From positions 587,813 to 651,812 of the forward strand of contig JADJTK010000052.1 of the NCBI GenBank assembly GCA_016711225.1: 64,000 bases of DNA, read 5' to 3'. Shown piece after piece: positions 35,474-45,700 of this stretch; position 1 is the stretch's first letter; every line of letters starts with the position of its first letter. The notes below the pieces were generated by a model. That model was given only the letters and a program-made list of their open reading frames with translations, was not told where the DNA came from and searched no databases. Position numbers and translations under genes: made by a program. Source of the stretch: Opitutaceae bacterium. GTDB taxonomy: Bacteria > Verrucomicrobiota > Verrucomicrobiia > Opitutales > Opitutaceae.

Positions 35474-36133
35474 TCAGGCGCGGGCGCTCTTGCCCGCTCG
35501 TGCGGCACCCGGCCGGGTGCGACGGCTCGCGCGGGGGCGCCCGCGGTGGGCGGCAAGCCCCTGCTGTCCGGCCGAGATCAGCTCCACGAGCGCAATCGTG
35601 TTGTTGAGGATGCGGTCGCGGTCGCCGGTGGGCTTGGGGAGAAAGGCGTGGCGGCTGATGAGCTTGCTGATCTCGCCATGGAAGTAGCCGTGGGCGATCT
35701 GCCCGATGTGGGTGAGGCTTGCTTCATCGAGCCGGTCGCCGGTGTGGTTGCCGATGGTACGTACCCAGGCGGTGCGCATCTCCTCGAAGCGGTTGACCAC
35801 GGAGGGCGGAGGCTCACCGGAAAGTGGCTCCATCCAGAACAGGCGGTAGAGGGCTGGGTGGGCCCGGGCGAAGGCGATCTGGGTTTGGAGGAAGGCGCGC
35901 AGGGGGGCGCGCTTGGCAGCGGGCCGTTGCAGCCGCTGAGCAGTGAGGGTGAACTGGCGTTCCAGGGTTTCTTCCAGCACGGCCCAGAAGAGGGCCTCGA
36001 GCGAGTCGAAGTAGTTGTAGGCGTTGGTGTGCGCGCACCCGGCGGTGGAGGCGATCTGGCGGAGGTTCACCCCGCGACACCCTCCCGTGCTCTCAATGAG
36101 GTCGATGGCGGCGGCCAGAAGGCGGCTGGCCAT
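35474..36133 (-). CDS. TetR-family transcriptional regulator
   Basis: About 219 residues from ATG 36133; the frame is open back to a TTG at 36214, which would add 27 residues (SELSATPPARNSRSS) that resemble a normal TetR N-terminus, so the start is uncertain. The helix-turn-helix is clear: LLAAAIDLIESTGGCRGVNL, RQIASTAGCAHTNAYNYFDS, where the last part is the recognition helix. The rest is a helical ligand domain (FARAHPALYRLFWMEPLSGE, THIGQIAHGYFHGEISKLIS). It lies inside the CAZyme array on the same strand, between the esterase/beta-helix gene and another beta-helix gene, so it may regulate the locus, but no target is proven. Confidence 0.85.
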   Translation of the reverse strand: MASRLLAAAIDLIESTGGCRGVNLRQIASTAGCAHTNAYNYFDSLEALFWAVLEETLERQFTLTAQRLQRPAAKRAPLRAFLQTQIAFARAHPALYRLFWMEPLSGEPPPSVVNRFEEMRTAWVRTIGNHTGDRLDEASLTHIGQIAHGYFHGEISKLISRHAFLPKPTGDRDRILNNTIALVELISAGQQGLAAHRGRPRASRRTRPGAARAGKSARA

Positions 36134-36216
36134 GGAAGACCGGCTGTTGCGGGCGGGCGGAGTCGCGGAAAGTTCGGAGCGCAAATGCGAAGCTACCAAG
36201 GAAAGAATCCGCAAGG

Positions 36217-36251
36217 GGTCAACGGGAGTTTTGTCAGGAGTAATGTATTAC
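36217..36251 (-). promoter_or_regulatory. Possible promoter and operator of the TetR gene
   Basis: On the minus strand, TTGACC (36222-36217) could be a -35. Just upstream is a palindrome, GTAAT-GT-ATTAC (36240-36251), that could bind the TetR product. A transcript starting here would favour the ATG at 36133 as the start. Weak but consistent evidence. Confidence 0.4.
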
Positions 36252-36357
36252 CGGCGGGCCGGAGAGAGCATCGCCGCGAGGACTGGCACCGACGAGGAGT
36301 GCCTGCGGGGGGAAGGCAGGGCGGTGGCGTGGCACCTGCGCGGGGACCAAGCGGCCC

Positions 36358-38568
36358 TCAGGGCGGTAGCGTCTCGGCCCGGTAGAATCTGCGCGGGCCG
36401 GAGGCGGAAGGGTCGACGACCGTGAGATGCCCGCCGGTGCCGCGGAGCGCGGGGCTGACGGGCGACCAGTTCCCGGCGGCCAGGTCGGTGCAGGACAGCA
36501 CGCGGTAGGTGAGTCCGGGGACCGTGGGACCGAAGACGACTTCGCCCAGCCCCGGGCGATCCAGAAATGCGAGACGCGCGCGCAGGCGCGGGGCGGGGTC
36601 GTACTCGTAGGCGCCGAGATCGGGGGCGGCGTCGGCGGGCACTGGCGCCCGGAGCAGGTCCTCGGCGGCGATGGGCGCGAGGGCCGCGTCGCGCGCGGGG
36701 CTGGGGGCGGTGAGCCGGCAGTCGCCGAGCAGGGTGGAGGCAAAGAGCGGGTCGCCGAGGCGTTCGGTGGGGTGCAGCGTGTACCAGGAGCCGCCGAGCT
36801 TCCCCGACCCGGTGAAGTGGTAGAGGTTGTGTTCGTGGACGAACGCGGCGTCGAGGGGGTTCTGGGCCGCGATGGTCGCGTTCGTGCTGAAGATGTTGTT
36901 GCGGACAATCAGGGCGTTGCTCGCCGGTTCGGGCAGGTGGTGGGCATCCCAAAGCAAGGTGAAGAAGCCCCAGCCGCGGGGCGCCGGGTCGGGCCGGGCG
37001 ACGAACGTGTTGTTGGCGACCAGTATCTCGTAAGTGCAGACGTGGGTGAAGACCGGGTGCTCGCAGTCGTCCCAGTGCGGGAGGAAGGCGGAAGGGGCGC
37101 CGAAGAGGTAGAGGTTGTGGTCGACGACCAGGTTGGTGACGTTGCCGTACATCTCCATGAACGTGCTGTTGTTCAGCAGCAGATTGTGGTGGATGCGGAT
37201 GTTGTCGGAGACGAAGTCGTAGCCGGTCGAAGCGCGGTGCCCGTAGAACTCCAACGCGCCGCCGCCGATGCTGTCGGCGGTGAGCGAGCGGCAGTGGGCG
37301 ATGCGGTTCCAGCCGATCTCGAGGTTGCTGCCGCAGTACCAGATGCCCACGCCGCATTCCTTCTGTCCCGGGATGTAGATGTCGTGGATGAAGTTGGAGA
37401 CGACCGTGGCGGCGTCGCCGGTGATCCGCAGGCCGGAGTAGCAGCGGAGGATCTCGTTGCCGGCCAGGACGATGTGGTGGGTGTTGGGGCCGACCGTGAT
37501 GCCGTCGGTGGCGGCATTGTCCTGAATCCGAAGATCGAGCACGACGAGGTGGGCGGCGGTGCCTTCGATGTAGACCCCGGGGTAGTGCTGGGTCGTGGAC
37601 CAGGGCGGGTAGGAGTCGGAAAGGGTGGGGGGCTCGCCCGTGCCGTAGGCCTGCACGACGATGGGCTGCTCGGCGGTGCCCTGCACATCGCGCAGGTAGA
37701 GCGTCTGCTGGGGCCAGTGGGAACCGCGGGCGAGGTGGATGACGTTGCCGGGCGCGAGCTCGGAGCTGGGGATTTTGGCGAGTGTCCTCCAGGCGGTGGC
37801 GGGGGTGTGGCCGTCGTTGCGGTCGTTGCCGCTCACCGCGTCGACAAAGTAGTCACCAGTCGATGACGTCGGGCGAAAACGGTCGACCCCCGGATCGGAG
37901 AAGAGTGCGCTGTGCGGGGCGGCGGCGAGATCGGTGGCGGTGACCAGGGCGCAGAAACTGCGTGCGGCTTGATTGGGCCCGTTGGTGGCGGTGATCTCGA
38001 AGGTGTAGACCCCTGGGGCGGTCGGGGTGCCGCCGAAGGAGAGGTCCGAGTCCAGCGTCATGCCAGGTGGCAGCGTGCCGCCGGTGTGGGCGAGGGTCGT
38101 GGTGGGGACGCCGGGAAGTGTCCACGAGACGACCGGCGGGGTGCGCGGGTGAGCCATCGACGCCACGGGTTGGCCGACAATGAAGATCGGCAGCGCGTAG
38201 GTGACCGTGACCGTCCGGATATTCAGAAACAAGGAGGCCGTGGCGGTGGCGGAGCCGTTGGTGGCCGTGATCTTGAAGGAGAAACCTCCCGGGGCAGTGG
38301 GCGTGCCGACGATGGCGCCGTCGCCGCGCAGGCTCAGTCCGGGGGCGATCGAACCGTTGGTGACGGCGAAGGTGACGGGATGCGCGGGGTTGACGGCGGC
38401 CACAGCGGCAGGGATCGGCGTCAGCGGCACAGTGGCGAGGGCGGTGGGGGTGGCGTATTGCAGCGAGAGCGCGGCGGCGGAGTGCGCCAGCAGCAACAGA
38501 GCAATCGCGACGAAGCGGGCGAGGAGTCGAGGTGGAACGGTGGAAACGGGCGAGGTGGGGGAGTCCAT
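36358..38568 (-). CDS. Exported Ig-like plus beta-helix protein with a different C-terminus
   Basis: A 736-residue protein; start ATG 38568 gives MDSPTSPVSTVPPRLLARF and a hydrophobic export segment (VAIALLLLAHSAAALS). Two putative-Ig (He_PIG-like) repeats follow, each with PGLSL or PGMTL and GTPTAPGxxxFxITATNG. From about residue 265 comes a parallel beta-helix opening with DYFVDAVSGNDRNDGHTPAT, with rungs such as HLVVLDLRIQDNAATDGITV and NTHHIVLAGNEILRCYSGL. Unlike the rest of the array it lacks the YATWR/ADPDG segment. It ends in a short sandwich (GLTYRVLSCTDLAAGNWSPV to RRFYRAETLPP) that looks like only the second half of the shared module. Probably a polysaccharide lyase. Confidence 0.86.
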   Translation of the reverse strand: MDSPTSPVSTVPPRLLARFVAIALLLLAHSAAALSLQYATPTALATVPLTPIPAAVAAVNPAHPVTFAVTNGSIAPGLSLRGDGAIVGTPTAPGGFSFKITATNGSATATASLFLNIRTVTVTYALPIFIVGQPVASMAHPRTPPVVSWTLPGVPTTTLAHTGGTLPPGMTLDSDLSFGGTPTAPGVYTFEITATNGPNQAARSFCALVTATDLAAAPHSALFSDPGVDRFRPTSSTGDYFVDAVSGNDRNDGHTPATAWRTLAKIPSSELAPGNVIHLARGSHWPQQTLYLRDVQGTAEQPIVVQAYGTGEPPTLSDSYPPWSTTQHYPGVYIEGTAAHLVVLDLRIQDNAATDGITVGPNTHHIVLAGNEILRCYSGLRITGDAATVVSNFIHDIYIPGQKECGVGIWYCGSNLEIGWNRIAHCRSLTADSIGGGALEFYGHRASTGYDFVSDNIRIHHNLLLNNSTFMEMYGNVTNLVVDHNLYLFGAPSAFLPHWDDCEHPVFTHVCTYEILVANNTFVARPDPAPRGWGFFTLLWDAHHLPEPASNALIVRNNIFSTNATIAAQNPLDAAFVHEHNLYHFTGSGKLGGSWYTLHPTERLGDPLFASTLLGDCRLTAPSPARDAALAPIAAEDLLRAPVPADAAPDLGAYEYDPAPRLRARLAFLDRPGLGEVVFGPTVPGLTYRVLSCTDLAAGNWSPVSPALRGTGGHLTVVDPSASGPRRFYRAETLPP

Positions 38569-38733
38569 GCGCGTGGACTGCAAGGCTGGCCGAGGCAGGT
38601 GAGGTGGCGAGGCCGGCCGCGGGCGTTGTGTCAGTTTTACGGCGCGCTGATGAGCGGGCTGGGAGGGAGGGGCGGACGAGGCGGAGCGGAAGCGAAGATC
38701 TGAGGTGCTGGGAAGGAGACTAAGCCGGACGGG

Positions 38734-38831
38734 GCTGAACGACTGCGTCGTCCAGCTACGGGGGCGCAGGCTGAATGGCGGTGCCGCCCGCTTAGGGGGA
38801 ATCGGAGGGCTGAATGGCTGCGCCATCCAGC
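38734..38831. repeat. Two family 2 palindromes in tandem
   Basis: 38734-38756 (GCTGAACGAC / GTCGTCCAGC) and 38809-38831 (GCTGAATGGC / GCCATCCAGC), 75 bp apart, between the stop of the 38843-40729 gene and the upstream-reading start of the 36358-38568 gene. The paired base changes between the two copies preserve the stem. Confidence 0.75.
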
Positions 38832-38842
38832 TACGAGGGAGG

Positions 38843-40729
38843 TCATGGGGTGGTGACGCGCAGGCGTAGGAAGCGGAGGGCGGCGGTGCCAAGGGCGATG
38901 GCATCCTGCGCGGTGACTGCCCCGGGGCCGGGGATGAAGGTTTGGCCTGGGACCGGTGTCCAGGTGACCAAGTCGGTGCTGGATTCGAGGATATAGTTCA
39001 GGTCGTTGGCGACGGCGCGACGGTTGAAGGTGAGCGTGAGCACCCGGCCGGAGGTGGTGTCGGCGGTGCCGGGCGTGATCGGCGCCGTGACCGGGCCGCG
39101 GGCGGGGAGCGCGAAGGCGTAGCGGGCGTAGTTCGTCAGGCCGCAGCTGTCGGGATCGGCGAGCGGGCCGGAGACGGCGTCGTTGGTCAGATCGGCCCCG
39201 TTGAAGTTCGCGGCGCGCCAGGTGGCGTAGGTGGCCGGAGGGGCGCTTGGGGCCAGCACCATGGGGACGCCCTTGCTCGCGTTGCCGGAGGCATCGACCA
39301 CGAAGACGTAAGCGAGGTCTCCTTCGCGGAATTGGCCCGGGCGGACCGTGAAGGCGACCGAGGACGAGTGCCAGTTGGTGACCCGTTGGATCTCCCGCTT
39401 GGTGCACTGATACCAGTCTGGAGTGTCGCCGAGTTCGACGCGGGCGCGGGAGGAATCGACGTAGACGTCATCGTAGAACACGTCGTAGTCGCCGCCCTCG
39501 TCGTGGGCGCAGTAGATGGGCAAGGCGACGAAGCGGAAGCGATTGGTCGAGTAGCTCGATTTCGCCAGCATCGAGCGGTCCTGGTAGGCGATGGGGCGTT
39601 GATCGATCCAACCCTCCCAGGCTCCATCGTATTGATCCACCGAGGAGAGTTTGGCGTAAAGTTCGACCCGGTGCCACGTGCCCTCGCTGACATAACCCGA
39701 CCAGTTGGTTTCGCCGCTGGCGTAGATCTGGCCTCCGCTGTTTTGGTTGGTCATCCCGATATTCGGGTCGCCGTGCAGGAAGTCGATGGCGCCGGAGTGG
39801 ACCCGCAGAAGCTTGAGGTTCCGGGTCTGGACTCCGCTGTTACGACGGATGAAAACGTGGTAGCTGACGTAGACTTCGTCGAGCGAGAGCCCGCTTTTGT
39901 ACGCGCAACAGGTGGACTGGGCGACGGAGCCCGCCGGAAAATCGGACATACCGGCGATGCCGCCGCTGTAGGCCAACTCGCTAGAGTAGATCGGCGGAAG
40001 GTTGGCGCTGGTTCCGACACTCCATCCGCCGGTGGCCAGGCTTGTACCGACTGTCCCCGACTCGAAATCTTCCCAGATAACAGGAGTGGCGGCGGTGCGT
40101 ATGCCGAATGCGGTTCCTTTGATGACGATACTCTCTCCGGGGGACGCACTCGGAGCCGAGAGGCTGGCGATCTCGGGCCAGTCGGTTTCCTCGGAAACGC
40201 TCAGGCCGGAGACGCACCAAGTGGTGCCAGCGCCGCCGTCGTCGTGGAAGCGGAGGTCGAGTTGCCCGTCGGCGACTTCGGCGCGGAGGACGCGGGTCAT
40301 GTTGGGGTCGCGGGGCATCGTTGGCAGATCGAGCGCCAGGCGGCCTTCGGCGAATACCTGCAACCGGTCGTTGTCGTTTGCCGTCAGCAGAGTATCGAGG
40401 AAGTACAGGCGGACTGTGTATCTTCCATCAGGAACATCGAGCAGAAACGTCCGGTCGGCGAGGGCGTAGTGGGCATCGCGGTAGAGGTTCAGATAGTCGT
40501 ACGACCACCTGCTCTTGGCGGAGGGCGCAACGTCCCAGCCCATCCCGGCCGCCGGGCTGTAGATGGCCGGACCTAGCCCAGTGTAGCCCGGCTGCGTGTA
40601 GTTGTTGGCGTCGTTGAAATCAATCCACCGTGGGAACAGCGGCGTCGCAGTCTGGCCGTCTGTCGGGAGTGCGGAAAGCAGTAAGGCAGCGGCGACGACA
40701 AGGCCGGAGGGGGTGTGGCGGTGGGGCAT
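38843..40729 (-). CDS. Exported carbohydrate-binding protein with malectin-like and laminin-G-like parts, shared C-terminal module
   Basis: A 628-residue protein from ATG 40729 (signal MPHRHTPSGLVVAAALLLSA). Residues about 30-190 look malectin/CBM-like: RWIDFNDANNYTQPGYTG, DGRYTVRLYFLDT, LDLRFHDDGGAGTTWCVSGL. Residues about 190-220 read like an IPT/Ig linker (ASPGESIVIKGTAFG), and about 225-440 form a beta sandwich (DFESGTVGTS, ETNWSGYVSEGTWHRVELYA, FYDDVYVDSSRARVELG). The last 128 residues are the shared module. No catalytic residue is evident, so glycan binding is the best guess. It lies between other array genes, 96 bp downstream of the 40826-42634 stop. Confidence 0.83.
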   Translation of the reverse strand: MPHRHTPSGLVVAAALLLSALPTDGQTATPLFPRWIDFNDANNYTQPGYTGLGPAIYSPAAGMGWDVAPSAKSRWSYDYLNLYRDAHYALADRTFLLDVPDGRYTVRLYFLDTLLTANDNDRLQVFAEGRLALDLPTMPRDPNMTRVLRAEVADGQLDLRFHDDGGAGTTWCVSGLSVSEETDWPEIASLSAPSASPGESIVIKGTAFGIRTAATPVIWEDFESGTVGTSLATGGWSVGTSANLPPIYSSELAYSGGIAGMSDFPAGSVAQSTCCAYKSGLSLDEVYVSYHVFIRRNSGVQTRNLKLLRVHSGAIDFLHGDPNIGMTNQNSGGQIYASGETNWSGYVSEGTWHRVELYAKLSSVDQYDGAWEGWIDQRPIAYQDRSMLAKSSYSTNRFRFVALPIYCAHDEGGDYDVFYDDVYVDSSRARVELGDTPDWYQCTKREIQRVTNWHSSSVAFTVRPGQFREGDLAYVFVVDASGNASKGVPMVLAPSAPPATYATWRAANFNGADLTNDAVSGPLADPDSCGLTNYARYAFALPARGPVTAPITPGTADTTSGRVLTLTFNRRAVANDLNYILESSTDLVTWTPVPGQTFIPGPGAVTAQDAIALGTAALRFLRLRVTTP

Positions 40730-40825
40730 TGGCGGAACAGTTGGGACGGCGTTGCATGTGCCGGGACGGTGTGGTTGCGCGCTGGTGGACGTAGCCGACC
40801 GGGCGCTCGGCGTTCCCGGTGCGGA

Positions 40826-42634
40826 CTACGGCGCAGTGACGCGAACGCGCAGGAAGCGGCGCATCGGGCCGGTGGCACCGATGGCGACGGAGTCCTGTGC
40901 GGTAACTGCGGCAGGCGTGCCGGGCGCGTAGGTTTGCCCGGGGACGGGCGTCCACGTGACAAGATCGGTGCTGCCTTCGAGGATATAGCTCAGGCCGGTT
41001 GCGACGGAGCGGCGGGTGAAAGTGAGGGTGAGGTAGTCTTGCCCGCCGGAGTTGATAGTGCCGAGGGTCGCGGGCGCGGCCACACGGCCGCGGGTGGCGA
41101 GGTAGAAGGCGTACCGCGCGTAGTTGCTCAGCCCGACAGCGTCGGGATCGGCGAGGGGGCCGGAGATGGCGTCGAGGGGTTGATCGCGCCAGGAGAATCC
41201 GGCGGCGCGCCAGGCGGCGTAGCTGGAGGCCGCATCGTGGGCGGTCACGGTGGTGGCGGCCGAGAGGGCCGACTCGTTGCCGGCGGGGTCGAAGGCGGAG
41301 ACGGTGTAGCGGTAGGTCTGCCCGAGAACGATGCGGGTGTCGGGGTAGCTTCGGGCGGAGGTCGTGCCGACGAGGGAGCCATCGCGGTAGATCCGGTAAC
41401 CGGCGATGTCGACGTTGTCCGTCGAGGCGGTCCAGCTGAGCGAGATGGTGGTGGCTGAGCCGGTGGCGCCGGCGAGGCTGGTTGGGGCGGTCGGAGCCTG
41501 GGTGTCGGGCGGAGCGACGACCGGGTCGACCCGAACGTGGACGGGCTGTGAGTAGCTGACGTTATCCCAGCCGTCGGAATCGACTCCGTCGACCACGACA
41601 AGATACAGGTCGTGTTCGCCCGGTGGAATCCCGCCGGTATTCAGGTGCAGGTCGATGTTGCCGTTCCAGGTGGTCCAGTCCTGGAGTTCGCGGATCGTGG
41701 CGGTGTTGAGCGCCACGGTATCGCGAAGCTCGATTCGCTTGGAACCGGAGGAGGCGTCGAGACCGACGATGACCTGGCTGTCGTCGGAGTAGAGTTCGCG
41801 GATCTGGGGTTTCGGGAGCGGGTTGTCGACGCCGTCTTCGGACTGGCCGAAATTGCCGAAATAGTTCTGCTCAAGGAAATAGCGGAAGCGCAGCGCAGGG
41901 TCGGCATAGACGCGCTCGGCCTGTCTGTTCAGTCCGATGACGGTTCGGCCGTTTTTGTGGACTCGGGTGATGACCTTCCCATCGGACAACCCCTGGGTGC
42001 CGGTAAATACGAAGATCTCCATCAAAGCCCAGTCGCCGTTGCTGCTCGGTGCCTGGGCGGCGCTCCCCCAGTACGTGCTCTTGTCGGTGGCGGAGCGATT
42101 GACGAAGGAGATGGGACCATTGGGCGGCCAATTGTGGACTTTGATTTCGCAGTCGCCGTCTTCGATACTGTTCTCCCAATTGATACGCTCGTGTTTCCAC
42201 TGATAGCTTTTGGTGTAGGGAAGGCCATCGAGCAGCATGACGTTGCGAACATAGTGGGCTTTGTAGAGGTAGCGTTGCTCGGGAATGGGCGCGCCGCTGT
42301 CGTAGCGGCGAGTGGCGGCGTAGTGGCTACTGTCTTCGGGGTTGAAGAGGACTTTGCCGCGCGCGGGGTCGACCTTGATGGCCGCAGTGTAGCCCAGGGT
42401 GTGGAACGTCCAGTTGTTGCTGTTGGGCATGGTGGCGCCGACCGGCTGCGACTCGATCATGCCTCCGGCTCCACCAAGGAACGTCTTGGTGACGTTTTGG
42501 GTGCCGAAGCTACCGGGCAGGGTGATGGGATCCCCGTGGCGATAGGTTGGCGTGTCCGCACCCGCCGGGCCCGCCGCGGCGAGTGCGAGTCCAAGACCCA
42601 GGAGGAGCGAATGGTAGCGGAAGGGTGTCTCCAT
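40826..42634 (-). CDS. Exported protein of unknown N-terminal family with FN3 and shared C-terminal module
   Basis: A 602-residue protein from ATG 42634 (signal METPFRYHSLLLGLGLALAA). Residues about 30-300 form a domain I do not recognise, rich in aromatic strands: WTFHTLGYTAAIKVDPARGK, RYLYKAHYVRNVMLLDG, SYQWKHERINWENSIEDGDC, LMEIFVFTGTQG, LRFRYFLEQNYFGNFGQ. A beta region (LHLNTGGIPPGEHDLYLVVV), an FN3 domain (PTAPTSLAGATGSATTISL) and the shared module (YAAWRAAGFSWRDQPLDAI to RFLRVRVTAP) follow. The N-terminal domain resembles a lectin or polysaccharide-binding sandwich only in general appearance. Located 76 bp downstream of the GH44 gene's stop. Confidence 0.83.
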   Translation of the reverse strand: METPFRYHSLLLGLGLALAAAGPAGADTPTYRHGDPITLPGSFGTQNVTKTFLGGAGGMIESQPVGATMPNSNNWTFHTLGYTAAIKVDPARGKVLFNPEDSSHYAATRRYDSGAPIPEQRYLYKAHYVRNVMLLDGLPYTKSYQWKHERINWENSIEDGDCEIKVHNWPPNGPISFVNRSATDKSTYWGSAAQAPSSNGDWALMEIFVFTGTQGLSDGKVITRVHKNGRTVIGLNRQAERVYADPALRFRYFLEQNYFGNFGQSEDGVDNPLPKPQIRELYSDDSQVIVGLDASSGSKRIELRDTVALNTATIRELQDWTTWNGNIDLHLNTGGIPPGEHDLYLVVVDGVDSDGWDNVSYSQPVHVRVDPVVAPPDTQAPTAPTSLAGATGSATTISLSWTASTDNVDIAGYRIYRDGSLVGTTSARSYPDTRIVLGQTYRYTVSAFDPAGNESALSAATTVTAHDAASSYAAWRAAGFSWRDQPLDAISGPLADPDAVGLSNYARYAFYLATRGRVAAPATLGTINSGGQDYLTLTFTRRSVATGLSYILEGSTDLVTWTPVPGQTYAPGTPAAVTAQDSVAIGATGPMRRFLRVRVTAP

Positions 42635-42710
42635 TGCGGTGCGGGAGGATGCAGACCAGGCAGAAAGCCGAACGGAGCGTGCAGAACAGCGGCCGCCCGG
42701 CTCTTCTTCA

Positions 42711-45700
42711 CTAGGGCAGGCTCACACGCACGCGGGCGAAGTGACGTGCCGCCCCAAAGCCGCTGATGGGGATGGCGTCCGTCCAGCTGACTTTCAGGGA
42801 GGCGTCGGGTCCGTACGTGGCCACGGTCGTCCAGGTGACGAGGTCGGCGCTGGTTTGGACCTGGTAGCTGAGGTCCGTGCCGGCGGCGCGGACGGGGAAC
42901 GAGAGGGAGAGAACGGTCGCCCCGGAAGGCGTGGTGAGGGTGCTGAGCTTTTCGGGCGACGCGACCGGGCCTCGCGGATCGAGCTCGAAGGCGTAGCGCG
43001 CGTAGTTGTTGAGGCCGGCGCCGTCGGGATCGGCGGTGGGGCCGGAGATCGCATCGCTGGTCAGATCCGCGCCGGAGAAGTTGGCTGCGCGCCAGGCGGC
43101 GTAGTTGGCCGGCTGGTTGGCGGCGGTGATTTCGACGGTGGTGATCGAGTAGGCGGGCAACGGAGTGATCCAGGTGGCGAGATTGACGGCCGGGCTGCCG
43201 ACGAAGACCGGGTTGAGGCTGGCGCCGGTCATCCGATACACCCGCGCAGTGCCCGCGAGGGCAAGGCCGGTGAAGTCGACGGCCTGCGGAGCGTTGGAGC
43301 GATTGATGACGACGATGACGTAGCGCCCGGGCTGGACGGAGTCGCGGCTGACGTACGCGGAGACGAGCGCGGTGTTGCTCGAAACGGTCGGCAGGCAGAT
43401 GTCGCCGAAGGTACTGAGCGCGCCATCGAAGTCCCGATACATCTTGAAGCCGGCGAGGTCGAAGGTGTGGCTCGCGAGGTCGCCGTCGGGCCACATGCTC
43501 GCCTGGAAGAGCCGCTGCTGGCCGAAGACGCCGAGGTTGTCGGCTACCGCGATGGCGCCGGCGATGTGGTTGTTGCCGCCGTTGGCCCACTCGGTGATGG
43601 CGAGGCCGGTGCCGGGCCAGCGGGCGGCGATCTTCTCTTGGAGACGGGAAACGATGCGCACGGGCCCGCCGAGGTTCTCGGCCACCCAGGAATCCTCGGT
43701 GTAGGTGGGATCCCAGAGGCTGCGCGGGCTTTGGACGACGGCCTGGATCTGCGCCTCGGTGAGGGTGGGGCTGGTGAGGCCGATCACGCGGGTGCCGCTG
43801 CCCTTGGCTTCCGAGTACCAGTGGAAGTTGTACACATCGAGCAGGCGGCGGCCGTCGGTGGTGGAGGCGGCCTTCAGGTCGTCGAGGTATTTGTCGGTGA
43901 ACCAATAGGAGGAGGTGAACCCGGCCGCGCCCTGCCAGTTGATGATGCCGTTGTAGCCGTAGTGGACCGGGCCGAAGGTCTTCGCGCCGGGGGCGACATC
44001 CTTGATGGCCTTGGTCAGGGCGATCGTCTTGGTGAGGTAGTCGGCGACAGAGATCGGGGACTGCTGGATCTCGGCGTGGGTCGAGGGCCAGAGCTCGGGC
44101 TCGTTGTCGAGGAGGATGAAGGAGGGGTTGACCGGATCGGTGTAGAGGCCGGGGATCTTCTGGTTCATCGCCCAGACGAACTCGTCCATGTAGACGTTGG
44201 CGTCGGTGGTGGAGGGGGTGGTGGTGAAGTTGGCGGGGCCGCCTGGCTTCTTGAATACGACCTGCTTGAAACGGCTGGCGAGGTGGCTGGGGAAGTTGAG
44301 GGTGACCAGACCGCTCTTGTCGGCGGAAACGTAACCCTGCATCTGCACGGTGAAGATGCTGGCGTTGCCACGGGTGCGGTCGGCCGCGATGACGCCGCGC
44401 ACGGCCTCGCCGGGAGTCTCGCCGCCGCCGAGGTGGCTGTCGTTGCTGTAGGGGCCCCAGTCGGAACCGGAGTTGGAGGCGTTGTTTTCCCAGTTGTAGG
44501 CGGTCCAGCGATTGCCGCCCATGCGGTCGATGGTGAGGTTGCGAGTTGTTGCGGCGGAACTCTGGTAGAAGTTCATGCCGTAGATCCATGGCGAGATCGC
44601 GTGTGGGTTGGCGGCGTCGACGGCGATGGTGACGGTGGCGGTGGTGGGCGGCGGTGGGTCGATGATGGAGGTCGAACCGGTGGCGAAGCCGGCGTTGCCG
44701 GCGTGGTCGGTGGCGACGATGCGGTACTGGAGGGTGGCGCCGCGGGTGAGCCCGGTGAGTGTGGCGTTGTGGCTGGTGGCCCAGCCGTCGGCCGGGCCGT
44801 TGAGCGTCTGGGCGTAGTTGCCGTAGCCGTATTCGATCCGGTAGGTGGCCGCTTCGTCGGTGGTGAAGGGCAGGAAGAGCTGGTCGTAGGCGATGGTGGG
44901 CGTGCCGAGGGTGACGGTGGGCGCGGTGACATCGGGGATTGAGCCCATCCGGATGTCGGCGAGGCGGAAGTGCGGGTTACCGGAGGCCGACATCTTGAAG
45001 AAGACGATCTCGAAGAAGCTGTCGCCCTCGGCGTTGAGGGGTGGAGAGGTCGACGACGACATGGTGCCAGTTGTTGTAGCGCTGGGAGGCGGTCATGGTG
45101 GCCCAACCGGGGATGAGGCTGGCGAGAGTCGGTTGATCGACGTCGGTGTTGTCGTCGTCGTCCTCGAGGATGAAGACCATGTCTTCGAAGCCGGTTGAGT
45201 CGGCGTGTGGGTAGATGTCGAACTCGATGGTATCGACCTCGCTGAGGAAGTGGAAGGTGGTGTGGTTCCAGTTGGCGATATCGCCGATGGCGAGGCCCTG
45301 CCACGGACCGGAGGCGGTGGCCTCGATGGTGGCGGTGCCAGAGTGGCCAAGCGGCGGAGCGGCGAAGTTCACCGTGGCGCCCCAGGCGCCGTTGCCCCAT
45401 GTGCCCACGAGCCCGGACTGGTAGATGTAGGTGTAGACCGGAAGCAGGTTGGCGACGGTGACGGTGGCCTCGGCGAACTTGGTGGCGTCGGCCACGCTGG
45501 TGGCGCGGACGTGGTAGGTGCCGAGCGTGGCCGGTGCGGTGTAGACACCGGAGCTGCTGACGCCGCCGCCGCCGGCTTCGACGACGGACCAGGCCACCGC
45601 GGTGTTGGCCGCGTAGGAGACGGTGGCGGTGAGCGTGGTGCTGCCGCTCGGGGCGAGCGCGATCGTGGCCGGCGAAACGGCGACGGTGGGAGCGACAACG

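Noticed and set aside
35242..35687. Plus-strand ORFs in the gap before the central esterase gene
   Set aside because: They overlap the TetR 3' end antisense and have no coding features.
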